Positions 35,336-46,819 of a stretch of DNA of 64,000 nucleotides are shown piece after piece. The position numbers were made by a program, and so were the translations under genes. The notes beneath the pieces are model-generated. The model had not been told where the DNA came from, did not search any database, and was given only the letters and a program-made list of their open reading frames with translations. Source of the stretch: Chaunax sp. Z400 (Eukaryota > Chordata > Actinopteri > Lophiiformes > Chaunacidae). Location: the NCBI GenBank assembly GCA_037577475.1, contig CM075202.1:24391229-24455228 (forward strand). The letters are read 5' to 3'. The stretch's first letter is position 1, and each line of letters starts with the position of its first letter.

Positions 35336-35853
35336 TGTTAGGATAATTGTATATAAGTTATCATTTTTGAATGTGAGTTATCATTATTCATATATTGTGT
35401 GGTGTGAGTTATCATTATTCATATATTGTGTGGTGTGAGTTATCATTTTTCATATATTGTGTGATTATAAGGATTTTCATTATAGTTTGATATTTCAATC
35501 TTTGTTATGAGACTTATTAGAGCGGGATGTCCTTGAGAGCAGCTACACTGAAACTGCATGTCTACTAGATAGAAAGTAGAAATCACACCCACACGCAGCT
35601 GTCCGGTTTATCTACTGCAGGCACAAAGCACTGTTGTAGACTGAAAATATGTACGCCTTTTCTGTGTGATAACCACCCTACCTGAATAAAAAAGCGATGC
35701 AGGGACAGCATCAGTGGGGAAGTTCACTGAGCTCCTTTGCTGGTGTCTGTCTCCCCTTGCAAGTAAAAAGATATCAAGTGTGTACTGTGTTTCCTTACTG
35801 CGTTCTTTATTAATATGTTTTAGGAAATTGTTTCCTGACAAGTTTCCCTGACA
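35336..35853 (+). repeat. 3' LTR
   Basis: 518 bp, same length and, by eye, the same sequence as the 5' LTR, followed by the target duplicate CCCAC. Confidence 0.95.
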
Positions 35854-35888
35854 CCCACAAAATGCCCAAAGTGGGGGCATTTTGTGGG
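35854..35888. repeat. 14-bp perfect inverted repeat at the ERV target
   Basis: CCCACAAAATGCCC and its exact reverse complement, separated by a few bases. The ERV target duplication CCCAC is the outer end of the left arm, so the virus entered at the edge of a hairpin-forming sequence. Confidence 0.85.
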
Positions 35889-37130
35889 CAGTAATATTGA
35901 CAAGGTGGAAATAATTTATAAACCCAAATCAGCTGTCCATTGTTCATGCTGGCTCATTGGAAACTAAGTTAGACCTGAACTAAATGTCTCAGGAGTTAAA
36001 GGTCTATTCCTGAACAATCACTATAATGATCACTGAAACTCTCAGCTGCTGTGAGGCGACAGTGTAAACCACCACGTCACTGTACCGCCCCCTAATGTCC
36101 CAACACACCTGAATTCACCTCATATTTCCTTGTCATTTATTTATATTGGCCTACTGTCTCTATTAAGACTTTATGAACTGACAGCGCAACAGGCCTCTCT
36201 CTCTCTCTCTCGTTAAAAGTCAAGCTATCTCACCCACCAGTCAGTCCGTCTCTCTGAAATGAATGTAAACAAACATACAAACCATATAACCCATTTAACC
36301 ATATAAATTTATTAAACAATATAACATATTAAAATGTACTTTTATTGAAACAAGGGCCAGGAGCAGGACGGGGGCTTACCACGGCAGCTGGACCCAAGAA
36401 AAAAAGGAAGGGATCCAAAAACTACACGTGAACACCGCACATCAAACCAAAACTAAATCAGGGACCGTGAAAGGGACCAGCACCAAGGGCCAGGCTGCCT
36501 CTCCGCGCAGAGAGCTACAAAAATAGCATTGTCTTGTCAGCTTATGGCGCAGAAAACGTAACGCAAAGGGAAGGTAAAAGCCTAAAGAAGCGGTACCAGC
36601 CCACGGCTCCGAGCAGAGCACCGGCGACGTGCAGCCCGAAGACAGCTGTTCGTGCTCAGCTCAGATGCACCGGGCACGTCAATAGAGGATGATTCCCCCC
36701 CGTTCACGACAGCCTCACCCACACGCCAAACGCACACCGCCACACTGACACCAGACTCCCGCAAGAAGGAAATCACACACAGCTGTCAGCAGATGTAGCG
36801 GCTCCGCGCCGCCCCGCAGTCAGAGCCAAGGTGAAGCACCTGAAGGCCAATCAATGACGCAGAGGAGGGGGAACAAACCCATCCTGCCACAATATAATAA
36901 AACTCAGTGTTGTAAATGAATGGATGTATTTCTTTACATAACCCACAGCAAAAAAACAAAAACAAAAAAAAAGTTGCTGGTATATGTTTTTATTTTATTT
37001 TATTTTATTTAGCACGATCTGAGCAAAATACCCACGCATGCAGTTTAAAATAAATACTAACAGTGACAGATAAATAAATAAAAAAGAAACGAATAAAAAA
37101 GACATTTCTACGCGGAGAAAAACAAAAATG
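35889..37130. other. Intergenic, with degenerate repeat-like parts
   Basis: Short CT run near 36196. 36340-36560 (AACAAGGGCCAGGAGCAGGA and following) has the look of a dispersed fish repeat. No coding region supported; the ORF at 36776-36582 has no recognisable content. Confidence 0.4.
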
Positions 37131-37379
37131 GCGGCGAGTTTAACGTGACGTCATCCATGGATCCTGAGATCGTATATAATGTCCGGCGAAACAACGGCTC
37201 CTTCCTGTGAGTCTAACCGCTTACATCTGACTGATTCAGCTACTGAACTGCTAAACATTGTGTTTGCTAAGTGAAATATCTTTCTAATACACTGTTGTTA
37301 CGTTCGGTTTTTGGATCATTCAACCATCTCATCGATCATTAATCAACATCTAATCAATATATCATCTTTATCGACCAAC
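37131..37379 (+). promoter_or_regulatory. Promoter-like region with CRE and TATA
   Basis: AAAATGGCGGCGAG, a CRE-type GTGACGTCAT at about 37146-37155, then a TATA-type CGTATATAATG at about 37172-37182, about 200 bp before the ATG at 37380. Confidence 0.5.
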
Positions 37380-37915
37380 ATGTCTGGACGTGGAGGCAAG
37401 GTAAGAATACCAGGAAATATGTTTTTACTTACCGACCAGATTACTGCTGTTTGTCGCTAAAGCTACAGATTAACCAATGTATTATTTTATGATTTTCAGC
37501 GTTTTCAACTCATATATAATAAATATAGGCTTTATTTCATCGTATAAATGTGGTTTCCACTCATATATTTTCTATATAGGGACAACTACATTTCCTACAG
37601 TGTGATATTAAACAGATGGATGTTTTTGCTCATTCTGGACAGACTTTTGACAAGGACGTGAGGAGGGCCCCCAAACACCGGGAGCCCCGTCCTGGTGTCT
37701 CGCAGCAGCTGCTTCAGGACAACATCCGCCTGAAGAAGAGACAGTCGGACATGAAGGAGTCCAACACCAAGCTGCGGGCTGACCTCCGGTACGCTGATGG
37801 GGAGATCCGACAGAGAGACCATGACATCCTGTCTCTCCAGCGTCAGCTGTCCGCCCTGGAAGCCCAGATGACAGAAGAGGTCCAGGTCTTCCAGCAGGAG
37901 AACCTCAAGCTACAG
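37380..37915 (+). CDS. Coiled-coil protein, 5' exons (MSGRGGK start)
   Basis: Exon 37380-37400 reads MSGRGGK and ends at a GTAAGA donor. Exon 37580-37915 follows in phase and ends at GTGAGC; exon 38840 follows in phase. The second exon codes a charged coiled coil (about residues 45-110: QDNIRLKKRQSDMKESNTKL, then QRDHDILSLQRQLSALEAQM) with regular heptads. The first seven residues resemble histone H2A/macroH2A starts, but nothing histone-like follows. A coiled coil ahead of an SGNH hydrolase is known in ORF1 proteins of some fish CR1/L2-type LINEs, and SGNH-type ORFs have been described in some tyrosine-recombinase retroelements. Here the parts are split by introns, so a domesticated or intron-bearing element gene is possible. 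Confidence 0.55.
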
Positions 37916-38083
37916 GTGAGCTCATATTTTACATCCCAACTACTATTTACTAGACTTCAGATCACAGCTGCAGTTTGAAATTGAATTGGTCAGAAAAAAT
38001 CAGGACGAAATTTAATGTGTATTTTGTAAACTAATGTACCCAAACAGTGATGAGCAAATGGCTAAAAGCTGTTAGCTGCTAGC

Positions 38084-38275
38084 TAATGAAAGAGCTATGC
38101 TGGTAGAGCTAGGCTGGCTAATGAAAGAGCGAGGCTAGCTAATGAAAGAGCTAGGCTAGCTAATGAAAGAGCTAGGCTGGCTATTGAAAGAGCTAGGCTA
38201 GCTAATGAAAGAGCTAGGCTGGCTAATGAAAGAGCTAGGCTGGCTAATGAAAGAGCTAGGCTAGCTAATGGTTCA
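38084..38275 (+). repeat. 21-bp minisatellite in intron
   Basis: Eight or so copies of GCTAATGAAAGAGCTAGGCT(G/A), between the coiled-coil and SGNH exons. Confidence 0.9.
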
Positions 38276-38839
38276 GCTACAGAGTTGGGTGAAAAACAAT
38301 GAATCACAGACTAAAGGCCTTTCCAACTAGTTGTATTATTACAAGCTCCAATATATTTCAGAGTTTAAGTATTTCTAGCAGTTGAAAAGATCTTAATCAA
38401 ATCACAATTAATATGTATTATTACAGAGCAAGGCATCACAATAAATGATTAAGATAAGATAAACTTTATTGTCCCACGAGGTGAGAAATTTGTCTTAGGC
38501 TTTTCACCCATGCTGCAGCCATAAGATACACATTACATACAGAAGATATATAAACATAAATATATTCAAGCAGTAAGAAATACTAAAAGTTAACATTGTC
38601 TAATGTCAAACATCATATCATACCCAGTCAGACATTTTCCCAAAAACTCAATGCCTTATCTGCTACTGTTCAAAAGTTTAAAAATTAAACAAACGATTAA
38701 TTATGTGTTATTAGAAAATACAGACATTTAAATCCCTGTATACTTTCCTGGCTACAGCCACTAGGGGGCTCAGTGAACCCCTGAACCAACAGGAAAGCTT
38801 TATAAGTGAAATCAAACATGCTGTTTTTTTTCTTTTCAG

Positions 38840-39440
38840 ACTGTCTTGAAACAAAAGCCAAAGAGGAAGACCACCCCACCTCGTGCACAGCGACGAGCCA
38901 CTAGACCTTCAAGCTGGGAACCTACAGTCCACCAAAGAACCCAGCGCAAGCTTGAAGATTGGAGCTTTCACCCCAAGAAGCCCATCATTATCCTGGGGGA
39001 CTCAAATCTCGCCCGGGTCCCTGGATTTTCTGATGCAAACATTCAGATAGACAGCTATCCAGGGGCCCAATTTTTCCATCTGACCGAGATGCTCAGGAGG
39101 CTTCCCCCAAACAAGTCTGTGGAGAAACTGGTGTTGTCAGCAGGCCTGTCTCCGAAAGCAAACGACTGAGAGCATGGTCCAACAACTCGACGATTTGTTG
39201 AACATGGCCGAGGAAAAGTTTCCCAACGCTGAACTTTATGTACCAGTCATTAACTTTTGCGAGAGACTGGACAGAAAGCAGAAGGAGCAACTGGTGAACC
39301 TGAACAAGTACATTGAGGACGACTGCATCTTTCTGTCAGGACTTGATCAGGTGCACTTCAGGACTCAGCCAAGAGACCCTGTTCACTGGACACCCAAGAC
39401 AGCTGATCTCATGATCCAGCACTGGCTCGATCAGTTATAG
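38840..39440 (+). pseudogene. SGNH/GDSL-hydrolase-like exon with frameshift
   Basis: Acceptor TCTTTTCAG, then a basic linker (KPKRKTTPPRAQRRATR) and an SGNH fold: KPIIILGDSNLARV (catalytic Ser in GDS, near 38999-39004), YPGAQFFHLTEML and VEKLVLSAGL. At about 39165 the frame is lost by one base, giving a TGA at 39167. The rest continues one frame on (39174-39440): ELYVPVINFCERLD and RDPVHWTPKTADLM, where D-x-V-H is the DxxH of the catalytic triad. Such domains act as esterases; in retroelement ORF1 proteins their role is unclear. The single break suggests a recently lost gene or a sequencing error. Confidence 0.7.
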
Positions 39441-41720
39441 GTCTCCTTCAGCCGCTAAATCCTCCCAAACCAGCAGGTAAGAAACATTTATTGTCTTACC
39501 ATTCTCCCTCTGGGTTCTGAGAGACAGGTTCACTTTTTAACTCCATTGTCTTCTCATGTATTTTTTCTCAATTTAGTACCGAGGAGGACCTCCAGCCCCT
39601 CTTCTCACCCATCCTCTGTGAGGACCCCTGCTATGGTCTCTGTGACAACCACCAGCCCTTCTCCTACTCCATCCTCTATGTGGAGCCCTAACCCTGTTCT
39701 ACACCACAGCCTGGCAGTATAGCCTCTGTAAGTACAGCAGTGTTTATTCATTGGTCTGTCTCTGTTGTAAGTCGTCTTTACTGTTGCATTTATTTATGCA
39801 GTTAACTAATTTTCGTTTGTTGTTGTCGTCTTCCAAACAGGTTGAGCCTGTAGGGGTTCAGCCAGTCACTGCTGGGGCTTCAATTTCTTTCTGGTTGTCA
39901 AGTGAGATGAGCAAGTCCATCCCTGTGCAGGACCAGAGGTGGATTTACCAACACCGTCTTTCAGTCTGGCACTGCAGCCAGACTTGAACCTTTGGTATGA
40001 GCCTCCTGTTCCAGCCCTCATCTACCACCAGACACCACATGGAACACTATCTTGGAGAGTGTGCTGACTTTGTGGATCGGCCCAGCCTCATCCCAGTGAT
40101 CTGCCAGGTTCCTCCAGAGCCCACTGACATCTCCACCAATCACTGACTGCTATCTGTGTACGGCAAAGACTTCCTCTCCCGCATGGACCACATCAAGGAT
40201 CGGGGTACTGAGCCAGTGATGAGCAGGTCCTCATCTCTGCTCACCTACTCTGGGATTTGACCCACAGTGTCAACACCAACAGCTTGAAGGTGATTGGCCG
40301 GGGATTTGTGACAACCTTCAGACCACCTGAAAAATACTCTGGTATGTCAAATTGATTTCTGGCTACATAAAACCTTTGCTTTGTGGCTGTTCTTAAATTC
40401 TTAAATACATTTCAATTCAACCAGGCTTTATTTTTGCTAATCCCATAGCCAAAGCTAACCAAACACTGAGCTGCTCATAAACTGATATCCATGACCTCTG
40501 CTTCTTTCCAGCCTGCTGCTTCTTTGTCCCAGCCTGGTATCTCCTCCCAGCCTGGTATCTCCTCCCAGCCTGGTATCTCCTCCCAGCCTGGTATCTCCTC
40601 CCAGCCTGGTATCTCCTCCCAGCCTGGTATCTCCTCCATGGCTGCTGCCTTCTCCCAGCCTGGTATCTCCTCCATGGCTGATGCCTCCATGCCACAACCT
40701 AGTGTCTCCTCAGAGGTGGACTCATCATCTCCTGATGAGTCTGGTATGTAAAAACATAATTATGTGTTAAGAAACCATTCTATCTGCACTGAGCTCCACT
40801 TCTTAGATTTTGTTGCTCATCTCATCTCTGATTTTTTCAGACTAGATGTGTTCCATCTAGTGTTCCAGGCATGGACAGAGTTGACAGCTTGGCAGAGTAT
40901 CTGGTGGAGCTGAGAACAGAGACTGACTGTAGCTTTCACAAACCAGCAGGTTAGAAACATTTATTGTCTTACTATTCTCCTTCTGGTTTCTGTGAGACAG
41001 GTTCACTTTTTAACTCTATTGTCTTCTCATGTATCTCCTCTAAATTTAGTGGCTAAGAGGACCTCCAGCCCTTCTCCTACTGTTCTACACCCCAGCCTGG
41101 CCGTATAGCCTCTGTAAGTACAGCAGTGTTTATTCATTGGTCTGTCTCTGTTGTAAGTCGTCTTTACTGTTGCACTTATTTATGCAGTAAACTAATTTTT
41201 GTTTGTTGTTGTCTTCCAAACAGGGCGAGCCTGTAGGAGTTCAACCAGTCACTGCTGGGGCATCAACTTCAACAAGTCTCTTGGAAAATCCATGCTTCTC
41301 CATCTCCTTCCAGCCTGCTGCCTCCTCCATGGCTTCTGCTTCCTTCCAGCCTGCTGCCACCTTCCGTCCTGGTATCTCCTCTATGGCTGACACCTCCTCC
41401 CATCTTGGTGTCTCCTCCATGGCTGACGCCTCCTCCCATCCTGGTGTCTTTTCCATGGCTGCTGCCACCATGCCACATCCCATCTCCTCAGAGGTGGATT
41501 CATCATCTCCTGATGAGTCTGGGGTATGTGAAAACATTTGCTGCCAGACACCAGAGCAGGCTTGACATGGGAAGGTTCAGGTCTCCCAAGAAGAAGCAGG
41601 AGTTCACTTCAGGGGTGCAGACTGTGAAGAAGCATGCATTCACCAGCACTGCCTCGCTTGCCCAATGGACAGTGTGGCAGCATGGTTGTGTTTCGTGTAG
41701 AGAGAGAGAGCTCATTATTC
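39441..41720 (+). pseudogene. Degenerate, duplicated tail of the SGNH unit
   Basis: Two copies of a segment (39465-39890 and 40940-41275) share exon-like borders: CCAGCAGGTAAGAAACA (GGTTAG in the second), ATTTAG acceptors, GACCTCCAGCCC, GCCTCTGTAAGTAC, and a CTTCCAAACAG acceptor before GAGCCTGTAGG. Each is followed by a Ser/Pro/Gln-rich coding-like stretch. In 40491-40745 this is a tandem 18-bp repeat coding SQPGIS ending SSEVDSSSPDESG; in 41300-41530 it is a looser version with the same ending. 39990-40345 reads as broken coding (MEHYLGECADFVDRPSLIPV). Stops and lost splice sites are frequent. Confidence 0.45.
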
Positions 41721-41984
41721 CAGGTGTTTTGTGTTAAGAACTGATTGGAATAATGAACTCTCTCTCCCTACTCTAACACAACCAGGCTGTGGCACAGTGT
41801 CCAGATGGGATCTCATCAGTAAGGATGAGATTATTATCATCACCATTATTATTTTTACTATTATTATCATCATCATTATTAATATCATTATTATCAGCGT
41901 AGTTATGTGTAGGTATTATAGATACTGCATAATGTAATTTTCTTTTAGCTATTATTGTTGTTGTGGTTGCACATGTTGTTGTTG

Positions 41985-42172
41985 TCTCTCTCTCTTTCTC
42001 TCTCTCCACCTATCCTCCCTATCTCTCTCTCTCTCTCTCTCTCCACCTATCCTCCCTATGTCTCTCTCTCTCTCGCTCTCTCTCTCTCCACCTATCCTCC
42101 CTATCTCTATCTCTCTCTCTCTCTCTCGCTCTCTCTCTCTCCACCTATCTTCCCTATCTCTCTCTCTCTCTT

Positions 42173-42214
<42 letters not shown>

Positions 42215-42255
42215 CACCTATCCTCCCTATCTCTCTCTCTCTCTCTCTCTCTCTC
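41985..42255. repeat. CT microsatellite with CCACCTATCCTCCCTAT spacers
   Basis: (CT)n runs interrupted about every 50-70 bp by CCACCTATCCTCCCTAT. All three frames are open as Ser/Leu or Arg/Glu repeats. Confidence 0.95.
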
Positions 42256-42264
42256 ACCCCAACC

Positions 42265-42425
42265 GGTCAAAGCAGAGGGCCGTCCACCATGAGTCTCGGA
42301 TCTGCTCGATGGTTTCTGCCTGTAAAAGGCAGTTTTTCCTCACCACTGTCGCCAAAGTGCTTGCTCATGGTGGAGTGTTGGGTCTCACAAAGAGTCGGTT
42401 TAGACCTGCTCTTATTGAAAAGTAT
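42265..42425 (+). repeat. Dispersed fish repeat
   Basis: Contains AGTTTTTCCTCACCACTGTC and GCCAAAGTGCTTGCTCATGG, wording I know as a common conserved repeat tail in fish genomes; family name not certain. Confidence 0.5.
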
Positions 42426-42429
42426 AAAT

Positions 42430-42782
42430 AATGTAAACGAATAAAGAAATAAATAGATAAATAAATAATTTTATAATTTAATAAATAAATAGATAAATAA
42501 ATAAACAAGTAGATGTATGTATAAATAAATAGATAAATAAATAATTAAATAAATAAACAAGTGGATGTATAGATAAATGAATAGATATATAAATAATTAA
42601 ATAAATAAATGAACAAATAGATAAATAAGTAAATAAATAAACAAACAAATAGATAAATAAATGAATAGATAAATAATCAAATAGATAAATAAATGAATAG
42701 ATAAATAATCAAATAAATAAATACATGGCTAGATAAATAGATGGATAATTAAATAAATAATAGATGGATAAATAAATAAATA

Positions 42783-42828
<46 letters not shown>

Positions 42829-43165
42829 TTTGTATTTGTTTATTATATATATATTATATTAAATTATTATATTAAATTATATAGTATACTATATATTATA
42901 TATTAAATTATATAGTATATTATATATTAAATTATTATATTAAATTATATAGTATATTATATATTATATATTAAATTATCAAATTATATAGTATATTATA
43001 TATTATATATTAAAATATATAGTATATTATATATTAAAATATATAGTATATTATATATTATATATTAAATTATATAGTATATTATATATTAAATTATATA
43101 GTATATTATATATTAAATTATATAGTATATTAAATATTAAATTATTATATCATATTATATTAAAT
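42430..43165. repeat. TAAA/TAGA and TATA low-complexity tract
   Basis: (AATAAATAGATA)n to about 42785, a (TA)n run to about 42830, then repeated TTAAATTATATAGTATATTA units. Confidence 0.95.
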
Positions 43166-44417
43166 TAGAATTATCTGTTAATCCACCCTGCCCTTTCTAC
43201 ATGTGGATGTCTTGATTCCACTCTGTATTGAATGTTTTTTAGAATGATTGATTGTTAGACTCTACATTCTCTCCTACTCAGCTCTAAATATAAATTGGAA
43301 TCATATTCAAATTTACTATAGAAACAATTTTAAATAATTTGATACTTCTTGATGAAATAAATACTTTATACTGTATGTGTAAGATTTTGGCTGTTTTTCT
43401 CATTGATCCCTCATTGATTTCTCATTCTCATCATCCCATTGCAGATTTGAGTTTGTGTTTTTTGGTCCTTCTAGGCTGCCATCATTGGTCAGCAGTCACT
43501 ATTATTATTACCTACTACTTTCCACAGAGCATAGAAAGTATGTGGTGAGTCGTTTTACATGTTTTATGTTAAATTTGTGAAGTAAAAATGGATTGTTTGA
43601 AAAGATCATCTTATCACTGTTCAGTTGATGATGTTAATTATATATAAAGTAATTTAGGAGTCAAAAATCAATTTAAAGAGAATCTCTTTCTTGTTTTTTT
43701 TTTTTTTACTGTAGAACAAAACGGTCACCAAATTGGTTAAATTCAGTTTAGTTTAGTCCCTTAATTACAGAAACTTGTTTTTTCAGGCTGGTCCCTGTTG
43801 TCTGGCTAAAGTGGAATAATCTATATAAATGGTGAAGAACATTAAACAGTGTCTGATTCCTGAAACTAATATTATTTCTTCTGATTTTTTTCACCCTTTT
43901 TCTGGTCAAAGGACACAAGCACTTTATTTTCACTGGAGCATAGAGGTCAGTCAAAGCAGTCTGCTAAAAAGTTACTAAATATCTGGTTTCTGAGGCTAAA
44001 TGTCTCCATGTTGTTGGATTAGTAGTTTCCAGGTTTGCTAATTTAGCCTTGAATTAACGTTTACAGTCACAAGCAGTAAAACACAGCTAGCACAGGCTCA
44101 TATTGTAGGTTAGTGAAAGTGATGCACTCTATTGATTCAGTGATGTTATGACATAAATATGGCTCTAATAAATTACCTTCAGAGGACAGAAATTGTCAGA
44201 GTTCACAGACAGAGTTGTGAGGATCCAAATGCAGACATGTGACAGAGACACTGGGAGCTTTTCAGAGATTTAGTAATCAACAAACTAGTAAACAGTCCAA
44301 GGTCAAAAAACCAGAAAGGCAGTCCACAACAGGCAACAGTATCAAAAGGGGTAAGACAGGGGCAACAATACTGTCATCTACGTACAGTATATGTGTTTGG
44401 AGTGTCTGTAAAACTAT
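43166..44417. other. No gene seen
   Basis: AT-rich sequence. 44215-44365 (AGGATCCAAATGCAGACATG and following) resembles a dispersed fish repeat. No coding supported. Confidence 0.45.
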
Positions 44418-44752
44418 ACCCTACAAAAATATAAACGCAACACTTTTGTTTTAGCTCCAATTTTTCATGTGTTGAAGGCAAAAATCTAAAATTTTCTATG
44501 CACACAAAAGGCCTGTTTCTCTCAAATTTTGTTCACAAACTTGTTTAAATCTGTGTTAGTGAGCACTTCTCCTTTGCCGAGATAATCCATCCACCTGACA
44601 GGTGTGGCATATCAAGATGCTGATTAGACAGCATGATTATTGCACAGGTGTGCCTTAGGTTGCTCACAATAAAAGGCCACTCTAAAATGTGCAGTTTCAT
44701 CACACAGCACAATGCCACAGATGTCGCAAGTTTTGAGGGAGCGTGCAATTTT
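44418..44752 (+). mobile_element. Tc1-like DNA transposon, left end
   Basis: Begins CTACAAAAATATAAACGCAA, a left terminal inverted repeat I recognise from fish Tc1-like elements, continues through CCACCTGACAGGTGTGGCAT, and reaches a transposase start reading MPQMSQVLRERA at about 44712. It is truncated soon after; no right end is present. Confidence 0.75.
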
Positions 44753-44764
44753 TCTGATAAAAAA

Positions 44765-45110
44765 TGTTCAGAATGTTAACGGAAACACTGAAGGACCTGA
44801 GCTTCCTAAGAGAGTAAAGTCAGTTCAGGCCCTTCTTGTAAGTGTGGTGCGTTTATGGTCCAGGTACATTCCCAGGTATTTGTAGGACTGAACCATGTCG
44901 ATGTCCATCCACCCCGGATTGAGACAGGAATAAGAGGTGACTTCCACTTTCTGAAGTCAACCACCAGCTCCTTTGTTTTCTCAATGTTCAGTAACAGGTG
45001 GTTATTTTCACACCAGTCTACAAAAGCTCCAAAGACACTCCCCTACTCTCCCTCCTCTCCCCCTGTCAGACATCCCACTATAACCCTGTCATCAGAGTAC
45101 TTCTGTAGAT
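44765..45110 (-). mobile_element. LINE fragment: RT palm
   Basis: The minus strand reads YSDDRVIVGCLTGG, then FVDWCENNHLLLNIEKTKEL and VVDFRKWKSPL, the RT catalytic and following region of a Rex1/CR1-type LINE. Stops are present on both sides. It joins the truncated Tc1 copy directly. Confidence 0.75.
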
Positions 45111-45246
45111 GGCGTGATGGCAACACTCTACCAATGCTTTAGGAACCATTTCATTTTTTACACATACTCAGACATGACAGATCCTCAAGATCCTCAGATC
45201 AACAAGATCAGATCCTGATGTTCTCAAAGTGTTTCTCCTCAAAAGA

Positions 45247-45485
45247 GCTACAGGTAGAGCTCAGAAGGATAAGCTGCAGACACTTAGTGTTATGAGTTTA
45301 TGGATTCAAAACTCAGTTCCCACATTTAGAGGTTTTTTCCAGTGCAGTGTGAATAATAAATAGAACTTCCGACCACATTCTATAGAGCTGGAGGTATAGC
45401 TCAGTGAGATGAGCTACAGGCGTTAGATGGTTGGCAGTTTAGGATCAAATCCCAGCACTTAGGTGTCTTTTAAGTGTTTTTGCCT
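45247..45485 (+). repeat. Two diverged copies of the tRNA-derived unit
   Basis: GTAGAGCTCAGAAGGATAAG...TTTATGGATTCAAAACTCAG and GGTATAGCTCAGTGAGATGA...GGATCAAATCCCAGC. Solo relatives of the 144-bp satellite unit, next to the duplicated segment. Confidence 0.7.
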
Positions 45486-45490
45486 CAGTA

Positions 45491-46819
45491 TTGACGATGA
45501 TAAATATAACATTTGCGCAAAAAAAGTTTTAGCTCAGGGAGGTGGGATCCTGACCCGCAATCCTGGAAAGCAGGTTCGAATCCCGGCTGTCTCGTTCTTT
45601 CAAAATGTAGCTTCTGTTTGACACAGCTGAGCTTCAAGAGTCTGAGGTTGACGGTTCAAATCCTGATGTTCAGATGAGTCTCTGCGTTTTGTCCTCTGAA
45701 GTTTGAAATGTCAGAAGTAGAACAGGAACAATTGTTCTGTCCAGTCTAGAGGAAACCTGACCATAGCATAAAAATGTGACTCCTCTTTCCAAACTCCAAG
45801 GATGACCAGTGTCACAACAATCAAGTCCAAACAGGATTTATTTACATTTCTTTACAAAGATACAAGTTTCAAATGTTTACAGCAACTTCATTTAACAAAG
45901 TGAAGGACAGAAAATACATGAAACTTCACTTCCAAACATAAAAAAGAGAAAATCAAAAAGGGTTTCCTTCCTGTTACAGCAATACAGAATATTTACAATA
46001 TATACAAAATAAACTTCACTACAACAATCATCTAATCACCAATTAGCACAAAGTGATGAGGCAGACAGGAAGAGGAGGAGTCACTGATGGGATCCACAGC
46101 TGTGTTAATGAGGCGCCATCAGTCTCCTGTCCAATCAGCAGCCTCCAGGTGTAACTCTGAAAGAACAGAACAAAGTGTCAGCATCAGGAGAACAAAAAAA
46201 AACTAAATAGCAAATACAAGTAGACCAATTTTATCTGTCTTTTTGTCAGACTGAGAACATCTTGCAGGATTTTGTTTGATATTTTTTTTAACTGTGAGCA
46301 ACACTTCAAATGCAGAAAAGCTAATTATCTGAGCAGTGAGACGTTTTTCTCCACGAGGGTCTGAGATGTGTTCACAGCAACAGGGAAAAACCGACCAACA
46401 AATGTTACCTAAACTATGAGCCAGTCTGCAAAAACGGGATCTCTGTTGCGTCACATGAACTCATTTGGGACACTTGGCAGCGTAATGGCGCACGCAGGAG
46501 GACAGGACGAGTCGGGGCAGCAGGAGCGACAACAGTAGGATTTTCTTTTACTTTTCATTCTGTGGAATCGGGAAACACGTTTTTTAAAGCCAAATCATTC
46601 ACAAGTACAAAATCAAGCCCGTCAGAAGGCAGTCGATCCCGCACAACTCCTCTAACTGTGCGCCGTGTCACGCGTAAAACTCACTACACCAAGATATCAG
46701 ACCCACAGAATGATTTTTCAGAGATAGAAAGGACCCACATAACGCCGAGATGAAGGGTTGATTTGCCCGTCTCTCACCCTGTCCGCTTAACTGACAGTCG
46801 GAGAAAGGAAAACGTGCGT
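45491..46819. repeat. Segmental duplication, interrupted copy, left part
   Basis: Nearly colinear with 22241-23560, with scattered substitutions and small indels. The match ends at AAACGTGCGT and resumes at 51253. Confidence 0.85.

Larger units (their letters stand above)
25574..35853 (+). mobile_element. Full-length gamma-type endogenous retrovirus
   Basis: A complete 10.28-kb provirus: LTR, tRNA-Tyr-type primer site, long leader, gag, pro, pol, env, polypurine tract, LTR. It is flanked by the 5-bp target duplication CCCAC (25569-25573 and 35854-35858). LTRs begin TG and end CA. Class I affinity rests on the single CCHC knuckle in Gag, the RT/connection/RNase H wording, the GPF motif late in integrase, and CXXC plus CX6CC in Env. 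No frameshift is seen in 5.7 kb of gag-pro-pol, but four internal UGA codons break the frame. Identical-looking LTRs point to a very recent insertion. Confidence 0.95.

Noticed and set aside
37380..37400. Histone H2A or H4 gene
   Set aside because: Only seven residues match; no histone fold follows in any frame.
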